Assembly: GCA_039621445.1 (NCBI GenBank)
Contig: CP154955.1
Span: 58,087,804-58,151,803, forward strand
Direction of reading: 5' to 3'
Origin: Euglena gracilis
Lineage: Eukaryota > Euglenida > Euglenophyceae > Euglenales
Length of the DNA stretch: 64,000 nucleotides
The notes under the pieces: model-generated
What the model was told of the DNA's origin: nothing
Seen by the model: the letters and a program-made list of their open reading frames with translations, nothing else
Databases searched by the model: none
Part shown: piece by piece, positions 33,387 to 43,755 of the stretch
Position numbering within the stretch: the first letter of the stretch is position 1
Layout: each line of letters opens with the position of its first letter
Program-made: the position numbers and the translations under genes

Positions 33387-33806
33387 AAACACCCCCCAAA
33401 ATAAGACCCCCCATAAAATGGACTCCCCCCAAAATAAGACCCCCCGTGGCCGGTCCGAGCAAAAAATCCATGAAACGGGCCCCCCCCATAAATAGGACCC
33501 CCCTGCCGGTGCGAAGCCCCAAATTTTTGAAAAATGGGACTGTTTTGGGGTGTAAATTTGCCATTTTGGGACAATTGTCACACAATTCAGCATATTTCCC
33601 CCCAATTTGTCTGGCGCGAAGCGCAGAATTTTTCGAAATTTGTGATTTTGGGGGGCATTTTTGGACATTTTGGGACATTGGGGGGTCGAGAATTTTGCCA
33701 GCAAAAATCCATAAAATGGACCCCTCCATGAATAAGACCCCCCCCTCGGGCTTTCCAGCAAACTGACCCATGAAATGGACCCCCGGTCTTATTTTTTGGG
33801 GGGTTT
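33387..33806 (+). repeat. C-arm/G-arm element, AATAAGACCCC family, copy 2
   Basis: The left end AAACACCCCCCAAAATAAGA and the right end GGTCTTATTTTTTGGGGGGT form the inverted arms. Inside are AAATAAGACCCCCC and CATAAAATGGACCCC modules and GCGAAGC hairpins at 33,511-33,517 and 33,613-33,624. Same design as the copy at 25.57-26.03 kb but clearly diverged in the body. Confidence 0.85.
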
Positions 33807-34352
33807 ATTCATGTATGCAAGAAAAATGCAGAAAAGGATTTTTTCTCAGGAGAGAGCTTGTGACATGGTGACATTTGAAGTTTTTGGGTGCGGTCAAGCA
33901 ATCCTTTTGAAGATTTTCAAATTATTTCAATTGTATTTAAAAGAGATGCGCTCTATTGGGTGGAAATTCCAAGAGGAAGGAAGCGCTTTTGCGTTGAAAA
34001 TTAAAAGTTTTGGGGCCAAGTTTTTTTCAAGTTTGGATCAGAAAAAAGCTTGGCGTGAGACCCTCGGAAATGGATGTGCTCCCAGTTGCCCCCCTCCCCC
34101 GTTTTTTTTTTCTCGGTCGGCACAGGGGGTATTATTTTTTGGCCTATTTCATGGCTTGAGGGGGGTGAGGGGCTAGGGGCTGGGGCAGGCTAATGCGGGG
34201 GACAGAAATTAAAAGCAAAATGGGAGGGAGGGGCCAATGAATGGTCAAAACCTCGCCCTCTTTCAAACGGTGGCCAAGCGCGCGGGGCATCCAAAACTGT
34301 CTCGAGACAGAACGTGGCAGCGGACGACCATGGCCCCAAGCTACCACACACA

Positions 34353-34532
34353 TGACAATACACCAACACACACACACACACACACATCACGACACACCAA
34401 CACACACACACACACACACACAGGACAACACACCAGCACACACACACATGACACACATAACACACACACACACACACGTAACAATAAACCAACACACACA
34501 CACACACACACACAAACACATCACGACACACC

Positions 34533-34579
<47 letters not shown>

Positions 34580-34587
34580 CAGCACAC

Positions 34588-34661
<74 letters not shown>
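34353..34661. repeat. (CA)n microsatellite with ACGACACACCAACA units
   Basis: A (CA)n tract containing four or more higher-order units of the form CACGACACACCAACACACA / GGACAACACACCAGCACACA, then pure (CA)n to 34,660. Confidence 0.95.
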
Positions 34662-34686
34662 CATACGCACGCGATTGGCGATCCAG

Positions 34687-34797
34687 TTGGCGGCAGTCAC
34701 CCTGATTACCTTGATTAGGGGAGGTGGCGGGGCCCTCCCCCGGACTGTGGATGAGCTGCCTGGCCGCTTCAAACCCGCCGCGCTGGCGGACGCTTGA
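34687..34797 (+). CDS. HECT E3 ligase gene, candidate last exon 19 with TGA stop
   Basis: Acceptor GGCGATCCAG, phase 0. It reads LAAVTLITLI, a Gly-rich turn, then ALPRTVDELPGRFKPAALAD and TGA at 34,795-34,797. GC-rich, directly after the CA tract, and open in one frame up to a stop. No homology is recognised. It could instead belong to another transcript. Confidence 0.35.
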   Translation: MAAVTLITLIRGGGGALPRTVDELPGRFKPAALADA

Positions 34798-36540
34798 CCC
34801 GTGCTGCCCCCCCCCCCCCGCCGCGCTGTGGCGCGGGCGACGCTTCTGTGCCAGCCCCCCCCCCCCTTCTCCTCCTCCTCCACGCTCATCCCCATCGTTG
34901 TTGGGGCCATAGCGTGTTGCTCAGTGTGTGCCGCTCCCATGGGGTGACTGTTTTTATCTCTCGATGTTCGGGGTCTGGAGGGCGGGGTGTTCGTCAGAAG
35001 TGGCCGAGGGTTCCCGAAATTGTTTTTCCTGAGAACGGTCTAAATCCATTGATTTTGACTTATGCAGCCCCCGTGGCTGGCCGTACCGGCTCACGGTCCG
35101 GGGGGGGGTCAAAAGTTGCTGACTGGCTTTTTTGAAAGGGGGTGGTAAGGTGCCAAGCAATGGGTTGTTGGGAAAGCTGATTTTCTTCCCGCATAAAAGC
35201 TGTAGCCGGGACTGCTTTGTGCAGCTTCCCTGCTTTGGGGCAGGGGGGGGGGCTGGCGGTGATAAATCACGGGCTGTTCGCATTTGAAGGTGCGAGGGGT
35301 GACCTTTTCAGTGGCCAGCCCGCACTGCCCTGCAGGTGTTTTTTCCTGTCCCCCCCCCTTCTCACGATGCTCAAAATATTTTTTCACCAGAAAGAGAAGA
35401 TCGTGTTTATTTCATCAGGAAATAATTCAAAAGATGAAGAAACGCCCAATATCAATGTGTAAACCTCTTTTTTTCTTCTGAGGCTGATCATTTCGTGTTC
35501 GCTTTGCAGTCCACTTTTGGCTGGCTGTTTCCCTCTTTTCCTCTCTTTTTCTGTAGCATTTTTTTTGTAAAAAAGGGTCTCTGTGTGCAATTTTTTTGTT
35601 GCCCCCCCCCCACGTCCACCCAAATGGGCATCCTCGCCCCGTCCTCTCCCCTCCGTCTCATTCCATCACAGCATTTGTACGATGACCCGTGTCATCGCCC
35701 TCTCCCCCAGCCTTACCGCTGACTTGTTTTGGCTTTTGTGCGCCATGCGCTGCACCTTCAACCTCTGCCTGACCCCTTCCCAGCACGTTGTTTCCCTCCC
35801 CTTCCCCCGTCAATGTGTGTGTCTTGATTGTCTCCCCCACCTCATCACGCCAATTTTTCCAATTTTCGTTTTGTTTTCGGCGGCTGCCGGGCTGCCAGCC
35901 GGTCCGGGCCCGGCCGCCGTGTTCCGCCCACACTTGCATGCAAACATGTATTTCCAAACTGGTCTGCAGTTTTAAATGAAAATAAACATTTTGAAATCGA
36001 TTTCCCACATTACCACACTTTTGCAAATATTTGAAGATTTTTCCATGCGTTCCAGTATTATTTTGGGGGGTGAATTTTATATTTGATTGCCGACAGTCTG
36101 AACAAGTTCTTTTGCAGTTGTTATGAGCCACCGACTCCAAGAAACGCCCTCGCAAACGCACCTCACAGCAAAAGAGAGAATCAATCACTATGGGGGGGTA
36201 TCTCATTTTTCTGTCCCCTAACAATTCACGGTGACGGAACTGCCCATTTTCCTCCCTCAACCGGTTAGGACACGACTCGCCATCACCGACTGTAATGTTG
36301 AAATGGCACCAGAAACGTCAGGGCCTTTTAACGGCCGCAATCTGAAAATTCAAAACAATCGACATCGATTTGGGGAAGGATTTTCAACACCTCCTTATTT
36401 CGCAAAAGCCAAGTAGAACATCTCCAGCCGCCTGCCAGGAATACCTCGGCCGGTATTGGCCAATGGCCTCGAACAATCCGACGTAGCCCCAGGCCAAAAT
36501 GCGTTTTTTGGAGGTGGAAATCCGGCCAAGGAGCGTTGAC
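34798..36540. other. region between the HECT gene and the retroelement cluster
   Basis: About 1.7 kb of T- and C-rich sequence with no convincing exon. An AATAAA-like word occurs at about 35,980 (GAAAATAAACATT) and could serve as a poly(A) signal. Small open frames show no domain. Confidence 0.4.
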
Positions 36541-36559
36541 GACTGAAGAATCGGACTCC

Positions 36560-36893
36560 GGTGAAGAATGGTCCAGGAGGAAGGGACAGCAAAGGCGGAG
36601 CACAAGGCAACGGCGAGGTCCTGCTCTTCTTTCCGGCTGCTGTTTGTGTTTTCGGTGTTGGTTGTGGTGTTTCTTCCTGCGATGAGATGTCGGAGTGGGC
36701 GGACTCGGAGACGGTGTCGGACTTCTCGGTGGCTGGTGGCGGTGGGTTGCTGGCCTGTCTGTGGGTGAATTGAAATTTCTTGGGGGGGTGCCCCCCTTAC
36801 CGACGTTTTTGTTCTTTTTCGGGTCGGGGGGGGGGGCGGGCTCACCGTTGTCTTGTGCTCCGCCTTCGCTGTCCCTTCCTCCTGGATCATTCT
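36560..36893. repeat. DIRS-1 internal complementary region-like inverted pair
   Basis: 36,560-36,612 (GAATGGTCCAGGAGGAAGGG...GGCGGAGCACAAGGCAACGG) is the reverse complement of 36,841-36,893, with the left terminal repeat in the loop between. The same arrangement (AGGAAGGGACC...GGCGAAGCACAAGAAGATGG inverted) is seen at elements 2 and 3. Confidence 0.8.
36615..36680 (+). repeat. DIRS-1 inverted terminal repeat, left
   Basis: A 66 bp repeat starting GAGGTCCTGCTCTTCTTTCC, matching the reverse complement of 41,014-41,079 with about five mismatches. Confidence 0.9.
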
Positions 36894-36984
36894 TCACCGG
36901 AGTCGGAGACGGTTCCGGCTCCGCAAAAGACCCCAGCGAGGCTTTGTGCTCCATTTTTTTGGACAGCAACCCCCGCCTTTTTCC

Positions 36985-37800
36985 CCGCTTCCAACCGCAA
37001 ATAATGGGAGGAAAAAGCCTGCACATTTTTCCATTTTCCAATTTGGCACACCTCCTCAGAGGACAAACCTGCTAGTTTATAAATGTACACTCCTGCCCCC
37101 CTGGTGGAGTGGGGGGCACACTGGGGGGGCTACCCTATGTTTATCCACAATCGTTTTGTCAAACTGCCAATGGTTTTTGCAGACAGGGGGGTAAAGGGGG
37201 TTTTTAGACTTAACCAAAAAGGTTTTCCTGGGGGGGGCACAGTGAGATGTCAAACGGACATATTTTTTCATGTTGATTGGGACATGAAGGAATTTGGGGG
37301 TTTTCCGCCGACTGAGTCTGTCTCCAACCCTTTCTTTGGACAAGGACAAAAACCTTGCCATCAACCTGGGACACTGTCCTGAAGGTTCTGCTCAAGTCCA
37401 CTGAACGATGCAAACAGATGAGTCTGAAACTTAAAATGACTTGGTCCCTCAGATCACTGAGGCACTCTGGGGGAGGTGCTGCTGCCAACTTCTGAAGCAA
37501 CGATTCAGGATTCCAAAAGGAAGAATACCTGGGGGTGGATGTGTTCCATTATCTTTTGTAGGGGGCCAACAGGGGTAAAAACCTTAACATGTGAAAACCA
37601 GGAAGCTGGACCACAGCACTGTAAGCATTCCTGGCCTGGGCCACACTGAAGGTGAAAAATTTTTATGATGCCAGAAGCGACTAATTCTGGGCTCATGGTG
37701 TTGAGGTCCAGCTGGGACATGGTCAAAACTCCCCACAGGAGCCTGAAGGCAGAATCATACCTCGCCAAGGAAAGATTTTGACTTAAGAAATTGTCAATCA
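36985..37800 (-). pseudogene. DIRS-1 tyrosine recombinase (broken frame)
   Basis: The product would integrate circular element DNA. Pieces in order on the - strand are: NLSLARYDSAFRLLWGVL (core-binding helix, about 37.75 kb), CLHRSVDLSRTFRTVSQVDG with the likely first catalytic Arg (about 37.41 kb), a central stretch, and GKWKNVQAFSSHYLR (about 37.03 kb), which matches the C-terminal 'G.W.n..tF..hYl' box with the nucleophilic Tyr. Frame shifts occur near 37,500 and at the G-runs at 37,230 and 37,115-37,190. The parallel region in element 2 confirms the reading. Confidence 0.75.
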
Positions 37801-39649
37801 CTGAGGGGGGGATCTGTTGCTTCTGTACCAACTGCCTGACAATAAAATGCAGGCTAGGTTCCACCTTTGCTTTTTCATGGGCTGCCCGTGACAATTCTCG
37901 AACATGTGGTGACAAGACAGAATTCTCAGGGCTGGTGTGTGTAGTGTGAAGTTTTGTTAACAGGGGCCTCCACACAGCTGAAACCCAAATGGGGCAAATC
38001 AGAAGGCATCTTAGATGTCTGTGTTCTTTCAACCTCAGGAGCCACTGGCTCAGGACAGACCAGGGGGAGTTTGCATGAACATCTGAGAACATGTCCAGAG
38101 GGCAGTTCAAACTGTCTGTGGCCACTGCCTGAAAATGGGGACATCGACTCACAAATTGAGGAAGTTTGTGATTCCCTGGTGCTGCAAACATGTCCACAGT
38201 GGGGTTTATGAACTGCTGGAAAAGTGCCTGACTTTTGTGAAAATGAAATGGTTTAAACTGTAATCCCCTGGGTCGAAGTGCCATCTGCTGGTGGCATCGC
38301 TTTTCATGCTTTGGGAGGGGGCCCAGTGAACTTGGAGGGTGATGTCCATTTCCATACACCACTTCAGAGAGGGTCTGATGATTTTGTTCATGTGGGGTAG
38401 TCTGCCCCCCACCCTTGAGGAGATAGTAGTACGAAACTTTGTTGTCCACTGTGAGGGACACTGTGTCCTTTTTTCTGGCCAAAGACCTTACAGTGGAGAT
38501 GGTTGCGATCAATTCTTTTACATTTATATGTAAATGAGAATCTTTTCGCCAAAATTCCTGCAATTGGGTGCCATCTTGTAGGTCTAGGCCCCCCCAACCA
38601 AAAGTTGAACTGTCTGACTCCAGGTGTCTGTGGCTGTGCTTGTGAAGGGTCTCCCCCCCGATGTTTGCAGATTTTCTCTGACATCTCTGAGTTGAGATGT
38701 CACCTCCTCTGAGATCGGAACTTGATGATCCCAGCCAATTTTTTCTTGTAGGTTGACAAAGCCTACCAAAGTGTCTGTGAATGCCCCGAGGAAGGGCAGC
38801 CCCACCAAGAAGATTCTTACGCAATTTTCTGCAGCTTCTTGAGGCCACTTTTCTGCAACTGAGGGACTGGCGTGTGACTAATTTTCCCAGTTCCCTCCGG
38901 ACAAGTTTCAGCTTTTCTGTCCCCAACTGTAACTTTCCCTGTGCCAGGTTGAGGTGGAAACCCAAATGTGGGAGATTTTGGGTGGGTTGAAGGAGTATTT
39001 TTTTGCTGTTGATTTTGAAACCCCCCTGCAGTAAATCTGCCAGCATGATGGCAAGGTGGTTGCTGACATGCTTCTGGCTGTCTCCTATCAGGAGGATGTC
39101 GTCCATGTACACAAACCATAAAAGGCCTTTGGCCCTCCAACGCTTTTCCAGGCATTTCACTAAGCTCATGAACTTTTCTGGCAGCACATTCAAACCAAAA
39201 AAAGCTGCCTGGAATCCACAGCATTTTTCTTCCAGAGTCATCCTCATGTAGGGTCTTAGGGTTGCGTTCAACATTAAATGAAAGTAGCCGTCCTTTAAGT
39301 CTACTTTCGCATCCCATTGTCCTTTTTCCAGGTGCCTGAAGATGACCTTGATGTTGTCCATTTTGAAAGGGTGTGGGGAAAAATGCTGGTTTAGCTGGCG
39401 ACAATCGCTGATTAAACGATGTTTTTCTCCCTGAGGCGCTTTCTTGGAGATTACAAGCCAAGGGATGATGTGCTGGGTACCTTCCCAGGGGACTGGTTTT
39501 ATGGCTCCTGCCTGGAAATAGTCTTGTAATTTGCCTTTTGTATTTCCACCTCTGATTTTGGTATGGAACATGTGCTGAGGGAGGGAGGTGACTCCAAAGG
39601 GGGGATACCCCCTGTGTGATGAGTTGTAATACCCTGGGGGGGGGGGCAA
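37505..39649 (-). CDS. DIRS-1 reverse transcriptase / RNase H open frame (714 codons)
   Basis: The longest genuine open frame of the window. The RT has RLISDCRQLNQHF, KVDLKDGYFHL (motif A region), CGFQAAFFGLNVLPEKF and the catalytic YMDD in FVYMDDILLIGD, then LPHLGFHLN. The RNase H has SDSSTFGWGGLDLQ, HINVKELIA and SLTVDNK. It ends in VDMFAAPGN and PWSVLSQWLL, typical of DIRS/PAT-type proteins. The stretch at 38.59-38.80 kb is out of frame here: the better protein, LGAFTDTLVGFVNLQEKIGW, lies in another frame. The same happens at 38.21-38.41 kb. The upstream part of the pol protein lies in a different frame, joined at the G-run at 39,631-39,642. Confidence 0.85.
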   Translation of the reverse strand: MPPPPGYYNSSHRGYPPFGVTSLPQHMFHTKIRGGNTKGKLQDYFQAGAIKPVPWEGTQHIIPWLVISKKAPQGEKHRLISDCRQLNQHFSPHPFKMDNIKVIFRHLEKGQWDAKVDLKDGYFHLMLNATLRPYMRMTLEEKCCGFQAAFFGLNVLPEKFMSLVKCLEKRWRAKGLLWFVYMDDILLIGDSQKHVSNHLAIMLADLLQGGFKINSKKILLQPTQNLPHLGFHLNLAQGKLQLGTEKLKLVRRELGKLVTRQSLSCRKVASRSCRKLRKNLLGGAALPRGIHRHFGRLCQPTRKNWLGSSSSDLRGGDISTQRCQRKSANIGGETLHKHSHRHLESDSSTFGWGGLDLQDGTQLQEFWRKDSHLHINVKELIATISTVRSLARKKDTVSLTVDNKVSYYYLLKGGGQTTPHEQNHQTLSEVVYGNGHHPPSSLGPLPKHEKRCHQQMALRPRGLQFKPFHFHKSQALFQQFINPTVDMFAAPGNHKLPQFVSRCPHFQAVATDSLNCPLDMFSDVHANSPWSVLSQWLLRLKEHRHLRCLLICPIWVSAVWRPLLTKLHTTHTSPENSVLSPHVRELSRAAHEKAKVEPSLHFIVRQLVQKQQIPPSVIDNFLSQNLSLARYDSAFRLLWGVLTMSQLDLNTMSPELVASGIIKIFHLQCGPGQECLQCCGPASWFSHVKVFTPVGPLQKIMEHIHPQVFFLLES
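38206..38412 (-). pseudogene. DIRS-1 post-RNase H segment in shifted frame
   Basis: It reads WCMEMDITLQVHWAPSQSMK then SDATSRWHFDPGDYSL, matching the common 'v.w.Ps..N..AD..SR......' tail of RNase H in this class. It is bounded by the C-run at 38,403-38,411. Confidence 0.7.
38584..38808 (-). pseudogene. DIRS-1 RT-RNase H linker in shifted frame
   Basis: In this frame the sequence reads LPFLGAFTDTLVGFVNLQEK and VTSQLRDVRENLQTSGGR, the expected linker between RT and RNase H in DIRS-type proteins. The long frame above runs through it with low-quality Arg/Ser-rich sequence. Two compensating shifts bound it, one next to GGCCCCCCCAACC at 38,587. Confidence 0.7.
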
Positions 39650-40939
39650 CTTTTTGCCACCATGGAAACTGGGCCTGAAGCCTCTGAAACAGAGGCACTC
39701 CCAGAAAGTGCTCCTCTGTCAGCAGCAGCACCTCGGTGATCTGTTTCACAGATCTCAAGCATGCAGCTTCCCACATGTCTTGGCATCTGCCCTTCAGGGC
39801 TGTCTGAATTTGTGGCACAACGCTCAGCTCTGAAGGACACAGTGTCCTTTTGGGATTTGAGGAGTTCTGATCTGAAAAGGAAGGAGCGATACTTCTTGGC
39901 AGGGTGTTGGGCAAACCATTTTCCTCCTTTGGACTTGCCTTTCCCTTTGAGGCCAGACCGCCATGGTCTCGGTTGCCAAGCTGTTGGCCATTGCTTGAAT
40001 TTCCACCCTTTTCCACCTGTGGGGGTGGGAGAATGCCATATGGGATACTCACCCATGGAGAGGGGGCTGATACCCTCTTTGTTGATGCCAGCTTGGGCTT
40101 TGGCCATTTTGATGTCTTCAGGCGTGAACAGGCCATTCCCTGGCTGTATTGTCTGAGGGATGCTGTTTCCTTTCCTCTCCTTGGCAATGTCCCCTTCACA
40201 GGCAGCCACATATGCAAATAGCTGTTGGCTCAAACCCAATACGTCTTCAGGGGCTCCTTGTAAGGTGCAGTGCAGCGCTGCCAAGATGCGAAATATATTC
40301 AAAAATTTCTGCTGGACTATACGCAGAGTGCGGTCATACCCACTCTTACCATCCTGGCGGTATTTTCTTCCACCTTGGGCTTCAGGGTTTTCCAGATGGG
40401 TATCTGTTCCAGCAAGCTTCGTACTTCCAACCGTAATTCCCCAGACTGTACCTGTGTCCATATCCTCTCTAGGTCCCCAGGCAGTGCCTCCTCGGCCGCC
40501 TGCCAGGTGAAGTCCTGGGCTTCCTCCGCCGCGCGCGCTGCCTCCTCGTCGCGATCCATCTCCGTCGTCGTCGTCGTCGTCGCCGTCGTCCACTTCTCGT
40601 ACAGCTTGAAGGCCACGTCCGACGCCTTGTCGCTCAGCTCCAGGGACGGTATCGAGACGTTCTTCGTGAGGACCAAGCTGTAAAGGCATGCCGCAAGGTA
40701 TGGTTGTAGCGTAGACTCCACCATAGCCACTCCAGGGAGCTTCCTTACAGAAGGGCACAGCGGGTGGTATCCCAACCGGCTCCAGTCCTCTTCTGGCCTG
40801 ACACAATCGTGGCCATCACGGTGGTAGCGTCCGCATCTCGTAGGAGGGCTGTTGTCAGCGATTTTTGTAAGAAAAGGCTGCTCCACGCTGCTTCCAAAAC
40901 CTCTTTATCGGTCTCGTCTTGTAGGTGTGTAAATTGCAT
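39650..40939 (-). pseudogene. DIRS-1 gag-like region (broken frames)
   Basis: From the right it starts MQFTHLQDETDKEVLEAAWS, continues in a second frame with SRLGYHPLCPSVRKLPGVAM and a (CGT)n-encoded Thr tract followed by an acidic helix (about 40.55 kb), and then in a third frame with TLRIVQQKFLNIFRILAALH. It ends in a Gly/Lys/Pro/Trp-rich tail. By position and composition it is the Gag-like structural protein. The last part carries the N-terminus of pol (EVLLLTEEHFLGVPLFQRLQ). Confidence 0.6.
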
Positions 40940-41013
40940 GATCAGCTTAAATAATTTGGCTGCATCTCCGTGCCAAAAGGACGATTAAGATCCGCCTACT
41001 CCGAAAGAGGAAA

Positions 41014-41079
41014 GCAGTAAGAAACACCACAACCAACACCAAGAGCACAAACAACAGCCGGAAAGAAGAGCAGGACCTC
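41014..41079 (-). repeat. DIRS-1 inverted terminal repeat, right
   Basis: The inverted partner of 36,615-36,680. The shared core is also recognisable (GAGGTCCTGCTTTTCTTGCC...) in the terminal repeats of elements 2 and 3. Confidence 0.9.
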
Positions 41080-41404
41080 ACTGGGGTCTTGTGGGATCTG
41101 TCAATTCATACCCCTGTTCTGCCAATTTCGGAAATTTCTTTTGGGTAAGGGGCAGCCACGGTTAGCCACAGTTGACCCGCGCCGTCAGGTTGTCCAGCTG
41201 CTGCTGCTGCTCCCTCTTGAAGTTCTCCAGCGCTGTGCTTCTTTGAAGTTGCATCTTTCATTGAATGCTTTCGAAAAATTCAACAACTTTGATGTGAAGT
41301 TCTGCATGAGCGTGACTTTCTGGATAATTTGAATGGATTGATTGTCTTCTTCTTTTCTCAATTTGTGAGGTATTTGGGAGGTATTTCTTCTGGTTGTCGG
41401 AAGG

Positions 41405-41800
41405 CAAATTAGGAAGCAGCCAAATCCGGCGAAAAAAGGCACTAAGCGGGACCTCCTAACCAAGCGCACCAGAACAATCCAAACAACACCGCCGGCGAGT
41501 AAGGCTTGGCCTCACAAGGGCAAAGTGCGGAGCCCGAGGTGTCCGCGCTCGTACGGCCTCGAGGAAATGCGACCAGGGAGGAAGAGACACCGAGAGCGAA
41601 GCGCAAAGACATTGTGAGGCCATGCCTTGCTCAGCGGCGGCGCGTTGTGACTGTGAGCGCGCTTGGCTAGGAGTGATACCTCGGGCTCCGCACTTTGCCA
41701 TTGTGAGCTCGCGGGCGGTTTGTTGTGATGGTTCTGGTGCGCTGGGTTAGGAGGCCTTTTTTTTGCCGGGGTTGGCTGATTTGTAACTTTCCCCTCGACA
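41405..41800. repeat. remnant DIRS-type inverted end
   Basis: About 130 bp (41,405-41,540) recurs inverted at 41,682-41,800, with a perfect 17 bp core AAGTGCGGAGCCCGAGG (41,523-41,539) / CCTCGGGCTCCGCACTT. The middle contains CGAAGCGCAAAGACATTGTG, similar to the CGAAGCACAAGAAGATGGTG word of the element ends. It is probably the left-over end of a further, mostly deleted copy. Confidence 0.65.
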
Positions 41801-41904
41801 CCCAGGAGAAAGGAAAAAAGTTCTGGAACGAAGAAGAACCAAGCACATCGGACTCCCACGACGCAGGAAGGAGGAGGAAGGGACCGAGAGGGCGAAGCAC
41901 AAGA

Positions 41905-42004
41905 AGATGGTGAGGTCCTGCTTTTCTTGCCGGCTGTTCTGTTCTGGTGTGTTTGTGTTTGCGCTGGGGGTGCTTCTGACTGCGCCTTTGTTGCCGGAGT
42001 TGGC
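41905..42004 (+). repeat. DIRS-2 inverted terminal repeat, left
   Basis: AGATGGTGAGGTCCTGCTTT ... TTGTTGCCGGAGTTGGC, matching the reverse complement of 46,293-46,391 with few differences. Nearly the same sequence recurs at 49,008-49,106 (element 3). Confidence 0.85.
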
Positions 42005-42271
42005 GATGATGATGAGGCCTCCTCACACCTTGGCGAAGCTGAACCGTCGTGACCACGCCCCCCCCCCCCCGCTCATCAAATGGTCGCTTGGTGGGGGGCA
42101 CCCCCGGGGGTTGGGATTATTGTCTGTTTCGGGTGTGTTTTTCTCTGGGTGGTCGGGGCTGCTTGATCCGGGTCCCCTTTCTGGCTGGGATGTCTTTCTT
42201 TTTCCGCTGATTGTCTGGCTGGGGGGGTTGGGCTTACCATCTTCTTGTGCTTTTCCCCCTTGGTCCCTTCC

Positions 42272-43222
42272 TCACCCTTCCTGTGTCGTGGGAGTCCGAG
42301 ACCATTCGGGCTCCGCACTGCGAGATGGTGAGGAACTGTGTACCCCCCTGTGGGCCATAATATTTTGAATTTTTGATACCACACCCAGCCTCAAATAATG
42401 AGCTTGGAAGGCCCGAAAATTTTTCCATTGACCCAGCTGCTGGACTTCTTCCACTTGCAAACCAGCATTTTTCCACCATAAAACCCCAGCCCCTCTGGTG
42501 CTGTGGGGTTTTCAGTGGACGGTGTCCACCCCCCCCTCGTGATGAATTTCTTTAGTAAGGGAATCCACCTTTTCTGCAGTGAAAGGTCTTTTACCATCCA
42601 AAGACCATAGCAAATTGTGCCCAACCATGTGGGCTGTCCTTTCCACATCCTCTTTCGATAAATGCCAGGGGCTTATGAGGTGACTGTGTGGCAAACTCAA
42701 AACCTCCTCCCACCTTGGGTACTGCCACCCTTTCCTTTGCAAAATGAATTTTGTTTGTCCCACGAAACTGATTTTTCGCTGGGTTCTGGCTAGGCCCACC
42801 CCCCTGTCGAGGGACAACAGCCTCCAACAAATGATGAGTCTGTTTCTGAGCTCCTTCATCAACAGTTCTGAGAGGGGTTTTGAATTTCTGATGATGTTTT
42901 CTAGAAAGTCAGTGGGGTCCCAAAGTGGGCATACCTGCAGACATTGGAATTCCATTTTCGTTTCAATGGAGCCAACAGAGCTGAAAACCTCAATGAACCA
43001 AACCCTGGGAGTAACAAATCTGCTGCATATGAATATCTGGCAGTGTTGAGGCAGTGTTGAGGCTGTGGACAGCAAGATCAAGGACTGCCTCGGCCATCTT
43101 GTGGACTGTGCAGTCCTGCAGGGCACCCCTTTGTGCAACAATTGTCCCACCAATGTTCTGAAGGCTGAGTCATATCTTTTGACATTTCCCAGATTTTTTA
43201 TGTAAGTGTCGATACTGGACAT
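42272..43222 (-). pseudogene. DIRS-2 tyrosine recombinase
   Basis: It reads TYIKNLGNVKRYDSAFRTLV (core-binding part), LRNRLIICWRLLSLDRGVGL, LLWSLDGKRPF, and in another frame EEVQQLGQWKNFRAFQAHYL with the catalytic Tyr box. The order and spacing parallel element 1. The frame changes near the C-run at 42,528. Confidence 0.7.
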
Positions 43223-43755
43223 CGAAACTTCCTGGGATTATAATATTTGCCTGACAAAATCAAGCAGGCCAAATTCCATCTTGGGGGGGCATCTCCTCCC
43301 CCCAGCAGTCGATGAACAGACCCCACTTGGGGGGCACCAGCAAGACGTTGCTGTTTGGCTGCCTGATTGACATTAATTGGCGCCACCATGATGTCGAATC
43401 CCAGTGGGGTACGATCAACAGACAAATCAGGTTTGGGTTTAACATTACCCTCTGAAGCCACTGGGGAATGATGCTCCAGGGAGGGTTTGCGTAAATTGGG
43501 TGGAGACCCCTTACATCTGCCTTCAAGGAATCCACCAGCAAAGCCCCTTGGTGGAAGGATCGACAAATGAACTTTTGGGAATTTTTTGTTGTTGGGTTTG
43601 CAAAACATGTCCACCTCTGGGGTTATGCATTTTTTGAAAAACTGCAGAATCTGTTGGAAAATGATTAGGTTTAGGGTATAAGCCGCTGGTTCTTTTTGCT
43701 CCCTGGTCAGAGAGTCTGCCAATTGCTCCTGTGTGGGGACCCAAACCACCTGCAA
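43198..43755 (-). pseudogene. DIRS-2 segment between RNase H and recombinase
   Basis: It starts VVWVPTQEQLADSLTREQKE (the 'W.P...n..AD..tR' word) and has EVDMFCKPNNKKFPKVH, the counterpart of VDMFAAPGN in element 1. It ends in PPRWNLACLILSGKYY. The catalytic part of RNase H upstream (43.8-44.2 kb) is hard to read. Confidence 0.65.

Larger units (their letters stand above)
33012..34686 (+). other. putative intron 18
   Basis: About 1.7 kb with the second AATAAGACCCC element (33.39-33.81 kb) and the (CA)n block (34.35-34.66 kb). Confidence 0.4.
36541..41090 (-). mobile_element. DIRS-like (tyrosine recombinase) retrotransposon 1
   Basis: About 4.5 kb with a gag-like region, reverse transcriptase, RNase H and tyrosine recombinase in order on the - strand, and inverted rather than direct terminal repeats (36,615-36,680 against 41,014-41,079). 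Next to the left end, 36,560-36,612 recurs inverted at 36,841-36,893. This resembles the internal complementary region of DIRS elements, used as a splint for circular DNA formation. The coding frames are broken at least six times, several at G/C homopolymers, so the copy is either dead or carries homopolymer errors. Confidence 0.85.

Noticed and set aside
38817-40217. 466-codon - strand ORF overlapping the DIRS-1 gag/pol
   Set aside because: Only its last third (pol N-terminus up to the G-run at 39.64 kb) agrees with the family. Elsewhere the RT and gag-like motifs lie in the other frames.
41469-41701. Hairpin of AAGTGCGGAGCCCGAGG as a transcription terminator
   Set aside because: Such terminators are bacterial. 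Here it is part of a longer inverted repeat typical of the DIRS ends.
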